DNA from: Chloroflexota bacterium
GTDB taxonomy: Bacteria; Chloroflexota; Dehalococcoidia; SM23-28-2; RBG-16-64-32
Assembly: GCA_005882715.1 (NCBI GenBank)
Contig: VBEI01000063.1
Coordinates: 1-12,788 of the forward strand
DNA: 12,788 bases
Reading direction: 5' to 3'
Below, piece by piece: positions 12,591 to 12,788 of the stretch. The position numbers and the translations under genes are program-made. Under the pieces are notes generated by a model. The model saw only the letters and a program-made list of their open reading frames with translations, was not told where the DNA came from and did not search any database. How positions within the stretch are numbered: the first letter of the stretch is position 1; each line of letters opens with the position of its first letter.

Positions 12591-12602
12591 GTAACCCGTT
12601 AC
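12591..12602. other. Small inverted repeat between convergent genes
   Basis: GTAAC, CC, GTTAC lies 20 bases after the dehydrogenase stop, between two convergent genes. Weak stem without a T-run; it may contribute to transcription ending in both directions, but the evidence is slight. Confidence 0.2.
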
Positions 12603-12675
12603 CTTAAGCTACGGCCTTGCGACACAAGCAGCAAAGGCGCCGAGTGGCCTCAGCTGACCGACGTTCGTCCCGCGC

Positions 12676-12788
12676 CTAAATCCTCGGCGGCATGGTGTAG
12701 CCGTCGAACTCGGCTTCCTCTTCGGAGCGACGGCCAATCAACAGCATCGCCATCAGTGCGACCACTACCGCCATAAGCCCGAACAGCG
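12676..12788 (-). CDS. C-terminal end of a membrane protein (partial)
   Basis: On the minus strand the frame enters at the right edge and reads 36 residues to a TAG (12678-12676). It begins with a hydrophobic helix, LFGLMAVVVALMAMLLIG, followed by RRSEEEAEFDGYTMPPRI. The pattern is the last transmembrane segment of an integral membrane protein with an acidic C-terminal tail, the RR marking the probable cytoplasmic side. Codons are G/C-rich at third positions. The protein class cannot be named from this piece. It is convergent with the acyl-CoA dehydrogenase, with 105 bp between the stops. Confidence 0.7.
   Translation of the reverse strand, partial: LFGLMAVVVALMAMLLIGRRSEEEAEFDGYTMPPRI

Noticed and set aside
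1..12788. A defence island, prophage or biosynthetic cluster
   Set aside because: No nuclease, helicase, reverse transcriptase, integrase, capsid or carrier-protein gene was found; genes are ordinary metabolic and redox enzymes.

Overview
The window is GC-rich bacterial chromosome with strong G/C preference at third codon positions. Gene content (MsrA/MsrB pair, stand-alone flavodiiron-type MBL protein, FadE-type acyl-CoA dehydrogenase, GMC oxidoreductase, DinB-fold and VOC proteins) fits a free-living aerobic or microaerophilic heterotroph. My best guess is Chloroflexota (Dehalococcoidia-like); an actinobacterium cannot be excluded by reading alone. I see no rRNA, tRNA, CRISPR array, transposase, integrase or phage gene.

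Left part (1-4594, all minus strand): a short remnant matching the C-terminal end of MsrB sits at the very edge (1-56). It is followed by an alpha/beta hydrolase (66-896), then a 600-bp non-coding, locally AT-richer stretch (897-1503). Next comes the methionine sulfoxide reductase pair, read msrA (2639-1983) then msrB (1959-1504). Its junction is built from two short tandem arrays of 7-bp units that supply the msrA stop codon, the msrB ribosome-binding site and the first codons of msrB. Upstream lie an aminoglycoside-phosphotransferase-fold kinase (3793-2810) and a SUMF1/FGE-fold protein that lacks the FGE cysteine pair.

Middle (4818-8482): a small cysteine-rich protein of unknown function (minus strand, 4818-5249) is divergent from a GMC-family FAD oxidoreductase (5666-7192). 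A helical protein of unknown function (7341-7730) and a flavin-reductase-like FMN protein with a charged tail (7817-8482) follow. Three genes (SUMF1, GMC, the helical protein) show the same arrangement, TANNNT then exactly 6 nt then GTG, which suggests leaderless transcripts.

Right part (8548-12788): a minus-strand pair reads an ODP-type (flavodiiron-like) metallo-beta-lactamase-fold gene (9728-8953), frameshifted by a 5-bp tandem duplication, then a VOC protein (8928-8548). A back-to-back promoter region separates this pair from a DinB-fold protein (9872-10381). Then come a PaaI-type hotdog thioesterase with an extra helical domain (10505-11119), an acyl-CoA dehydrogenase (11386-12570), and at the right edge the last 36 codons of a minus-strand membrane protein.

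Many products handle redox chemistry (MsrA, MsrB, GMC, flavin reductase, diiron MBL, acyl-CoA dehydrogenase), but apart from msrA-msrB and MBL-VOC there is no arrangement that proves a joint system. I found no clear new multi-gene system. The best leads are the duplication-driven frameshift, the heptamer arrays acting as expression signals, the leaderless pattern, the cysteine-rich protein and the thioesterase fusion.
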